Source: Candidatus Limimonas coprohippi
GTDB taxonomy: Bacteria; Bacillota; Clostridia; Oscillospirales; Acutalibacteraceae
Direction of reading: 5' to 3'
Length of the DNA stretch: 35,660 nucleotides
NCBI GenBank assembly: GCA_018065925.1
Contig: JAGHSI010000055.1
Span: forward strand, 1-35,660
Positions 33,796 to 35,660 of this stretch are shown in pieces. How positions within the stretch are numbered: the first letter of the stretch is position 1; the number at the start of each line of letters is the position of its first letter. Both the position numbers and the translations under genes were made by a program. The notes below the pieces were generated by a model, which was given only the letters and a program-made list of their open reading frames with translations, was not told where the DNA came from and made no database searches.

Positions 33796-34482
33796 TTATT
33801 GGTTTTTGTTTTCACTGTTTTGTGCGAGACGGTTTATGTCTGGAATAGCATCCATAGCGGCTTTTCTGCTAGCACTGTAGGCTTCGGCAGCTTGTTCCTC
33901 ATTTCGTTCATCAATATTCTTAATGAAGTCATATTCGTTAGGATCAAATCTTGTTCCACCTATAACATCATTTGCTCGAACCTTTAAAGTCTCTTGAGCC
34001 CTTTCGGTAATAGTTGAGGTGTGAAGTTCGAATTTTCCTTTTTGCAAGTCGAAGGTGTCATCGATGATAAATACGGATGAGAGGAAAATTGAGATGATAG
34101 GAATAGCGAATGTTGCTTGGAATGTAAAATAAACATTTCTAAGATCTAAAAGGTAGAGGCCACCAATGGTCAATGTACATATGAGCCAGTTGAGGCACAT
34201 AGTTATAAATGTCAAAAGTGTAGGCCATTTTCTGTCATAGAAGAGGAAGAAAGTTGTAATGCACATGGCAAGTTCTGTAATTCCTGCGACTGAACAAAAA
34301 TAGAAATAATATTTGTTAAAAAATGCAACAATTTTTTCAAATCCGGTAAGATCAATAGTGTCGATTAATACCGGCATGTTACCAATCGTAGTTAAGAAAA
34401 ATACTAATTGACATAGCAAAAATATAAAAGTAAAGAAAACTGAGAACCATTTTGCTGGCAATGGCTTTTGTTTTTTGACCAT
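33796..34482 (-). CDS. Uncharacterised four-TM membrane protein
   Basis: A 228-aa protein with a short basic N-terminus, four hydrophobic segments (about 12-33, 60-80, 86-104 and 115-140) and a charged C-terminal tail of about 90 residues rich in Glu, Asp and Asn. No family is recognised. The tail includes RFDPNEYDFIKNIDERNEEQ and probably lies in the cytosol. The ATG follows CGGTGATAAA. It is 38 bp downstream of the LCP gene with no terminator between them, so they are probably co-transcribed; a link to wall polymer attachment is only contextual. Confidence 0.75.
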   Translation of the reverse strand: MVKKQKPLPAKWFSVFFTFIFLLCQLVFFLTTIGNMPVLIDTIDLTGFEKIVAFFNKYYFYFCSVAGITELAMCITTFFLFYDRKWPTLLTFITMCLNWLICTLTIGGLYLLDLRNVYFTFQATFAIPIISIFLSSVFIIDDTFDLQKGKFELHTSTITERAQETLKVRANDVIGGTRFDPNEYDFIKNIDERNEEQAAEAYSASRKAAMDAIPDINRLAQNSENKNQ

Positions 34483-34520
34483 TTTATCACCGCCCCCAAC
34501 TACTTTTTAGTTTACCAAAA

Positions 34521-35549
34521 TTATTTTGCTTCGGCAAGAGGGCTAATATCATTGTATATATAATTATAAAGAATTTCTGATGTTTCATTTACATCGAATA
34601 CAAGACAGAGTCCACACGATTTTGACTGTGAAGTCCATTTGTTGTCGAGAGGAATACCGAGAGATTCAATGTCATATTTTAAATATTTGATAATGGCATT
34701 GAAGCCTAATGTCAACATCTCTGAGCTTGTTATATCTGTCTCGATATTTGGAAGAACACCGTTTGCGAGTTTTATAAGTTCAACTGGATTTGTATGCATG
34801 AGTTCGTGCTTAATTGAAGAGATAGTATCACGCTGACGTCTTGTACGCTCAAAATCAGAGTCGAGTTTACGAATACGGCAGAACATCAAAGCTTCCTCAC
34901 CGTTTAAGTGAACGCTATCACCATAGTCATAGTTAAGTTCATTGCCCGTAAGTGTCCATTTGTACCAAGTATCGTTTAAATAACTTGCTTCCTTTTCAGT
35001 GATTGGAACATCTACACCACCGAGGGCATCAATCATCTTTTCAAATGCAATAAAGTCAACCATCATATAGTTGTCGATCTTGATTTTAAAGTTGTATTCG
35101 AGTGTGTCCCAAAGGAGATCGATTCCGCCCCAAGTCATTGAGGCGTTGAGTTTGTTGTAGCCATGTTCTGGAATTTCGACATAACTATCACGAAGGAAAG
35201 AAGTGATTTTCATCTTCTTTGTCTTTTGGTTTATAGATACAATCATCATAGAGTCGGAGCGGGATACAGTCTCGCCCTCACGAGCATCTACACCTACAAG
35301 AAGTATGTTCTTAACATCCTCGTCGGAGTAGAGTTCATCCTCGCTAATATAAGGATTTACATGTTCTGCTGTCTCAGCGTGGGAAAGTTTACTGTATATG
35401 CTCAATATTAAAATTGCAAAGAGAAGGATAACAGCTAAAATGATAATTCCAATAGCTTTTACAACTCTCTGCTTAAAACTTTTCTGCTTTTTAGGTTTTG
35501 TATCTGAATATATATCTTCATATTCAAAGTCATCATATTGTTTTGGCAT
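34521..35549 (-). CDS. LytR-CpsA-Psr (LCP) family protein
   Basis: A 342-aa phosphotransferase-like enzyme that attaches teichoic acids or other glycopolymers to peptidoglycan. An acidic cytoplasmic tail (residues 1-22) and basic stretch precede a membrane segment at about 31-52. The extracellular LCP domain starts at DVKNILLVGVDAREGE and has the RSDSMMIVSINQ motif and FLRDSYVEIPEHG. Later come the DYGDSVHLNGEEALMFCRIR block and ERTRRQRDTI, whose Arg residues line the lipid-phosphate site. The ATG follows GGAGGTGTAAT. Polymer substrate and acceptor are unknown. Only 111 bp of upstream sequence is in view; no clear promoter was found there. Confidence 0.92.
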   Translation of the reverse strand: MPKQYDDFEYEDIYSDTKPKKQKSFKQRVVKAIGIIILAVILLFAILILSIYSKLSHAETAEHVNPYISEDELYSDEDVKNILLVGVDAREGETVSRSDSMMIVSINQKTKKMKITSFLRDSYVEIPEHGYNKLNASMTWGGIDLLWDTLEYNFKIKIDNYMMVDFIAFEKMIDALGGVDVPITEKEASYLNDTWYKWTLTGNELNYDYGDSVHLNGEEALMFCRIRKLDSDFERTRRQRDTISSIKHELMHTNPVELIKLANGVLPNIETDITSSEMLTLGFNAIIKYLKYDIESLGIPLDNKWTSQSKSCGLCLVFDVNETSEILYNYIYNDISPLAEAK

Positions 35550-35660
35550 ATTACACCTCCAAATTTGATTTTATTTATTTTATATCTATCCATATTATTT
35601 AGCAGGTTTTAGAGCAAGATGTAAGATACTCGTAAGAATTGTTGAGTTTATGTTATTTTT

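Noticed and set aside
1-35660. tRNA, rRNA, CRISPR, insertion sequence and prophage signals
   Set aside because: I saw no cloverleaf-like stretches, regular spaced repeats, transposase or integrase genes. The XRE gene alone is not enough to call a prophage.

Overview
The window is low-GC, densely packed bacterial chromosome from a member of the Bacillota, most likely a gut or rumen Clostridia species. The signs are: an AddA/AddB recombination nuclease instead of RecBCD, strong Shine-Dalgarno sequences of the AAGGAGGTGATC type before nearly every gene, an EFR1-type flavodoxin/ferredoxin protein, the dgt-dnaG-rpoD gene order, and LCP, MltG and MurC cell-wall genes. No rRNA, tRNA, insertion sequence or CRISPR array was seen.

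Layout. (1) 17-9456, plus strand: one long operon-like run of tmk, a GNAT acetyltransferase, a DJ-1/PfpI protein, mltG, a U32-family protein, a dGTPase-like HD hydrolase, dnaG, rpoD and an EFR1 protein, ending at a hairpin terminator near 9470. The set joins nucleotide supply, primer synthesis, the main sigma factor and wall synthesis. (2) 9496-11684: an ion-transporter-like permease, divergent from a small operon of ybaK, a 75-aa protein, a DUF1294 membrane protein and a very acidic 46-aa protein. (3) 11729-13477: an XRE-type regulator divergent from a DUF4230 protein followed by three tiny ORFs (39, 66 and 50 aa), with a long inverted repeat between regulator and operon. This is the least ordinary part of the window. 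(4) 13530-15201: a family I.5-like lipase with codon use unlike its neighbours and no export signal, divergent from a single-domain EamA transporter. (5) 15255-24572, minus strand: an operon of addB, addA, a DUF2804 protein, an AIM24/TIGR00266 protein and a polytopic membrane protein. (6) 24777-33766, plus strand: a tight operon of murC, an L,D-transpeptidase, an acyl-CoA-ligase-like enzyme, a DUF5696-like lipoprotein, an 85-aa protein, lepA and hemW. The addB-murC gap holds two copies of an 18-bp sequence with a palindromic core; one sits directly after a TATAAT box. (7) 33796-35549, minus strand: an LCP family protein and a downstream membrane protein.

Most of the window is housekeeping. 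All five convergent gene junctions carry a single hairpin that can serve both strands. No gene-free stretch exceeds 300 bases; the longest gap is the 204-bp addB-murC regulatory region. The candidates for something undescribed are the XRE/DUF4230/small-protein locus, the twin operator between addB and murC, the acidic 46-aa protein and the atypical lipase. None can be assigned a function from sequence alone.
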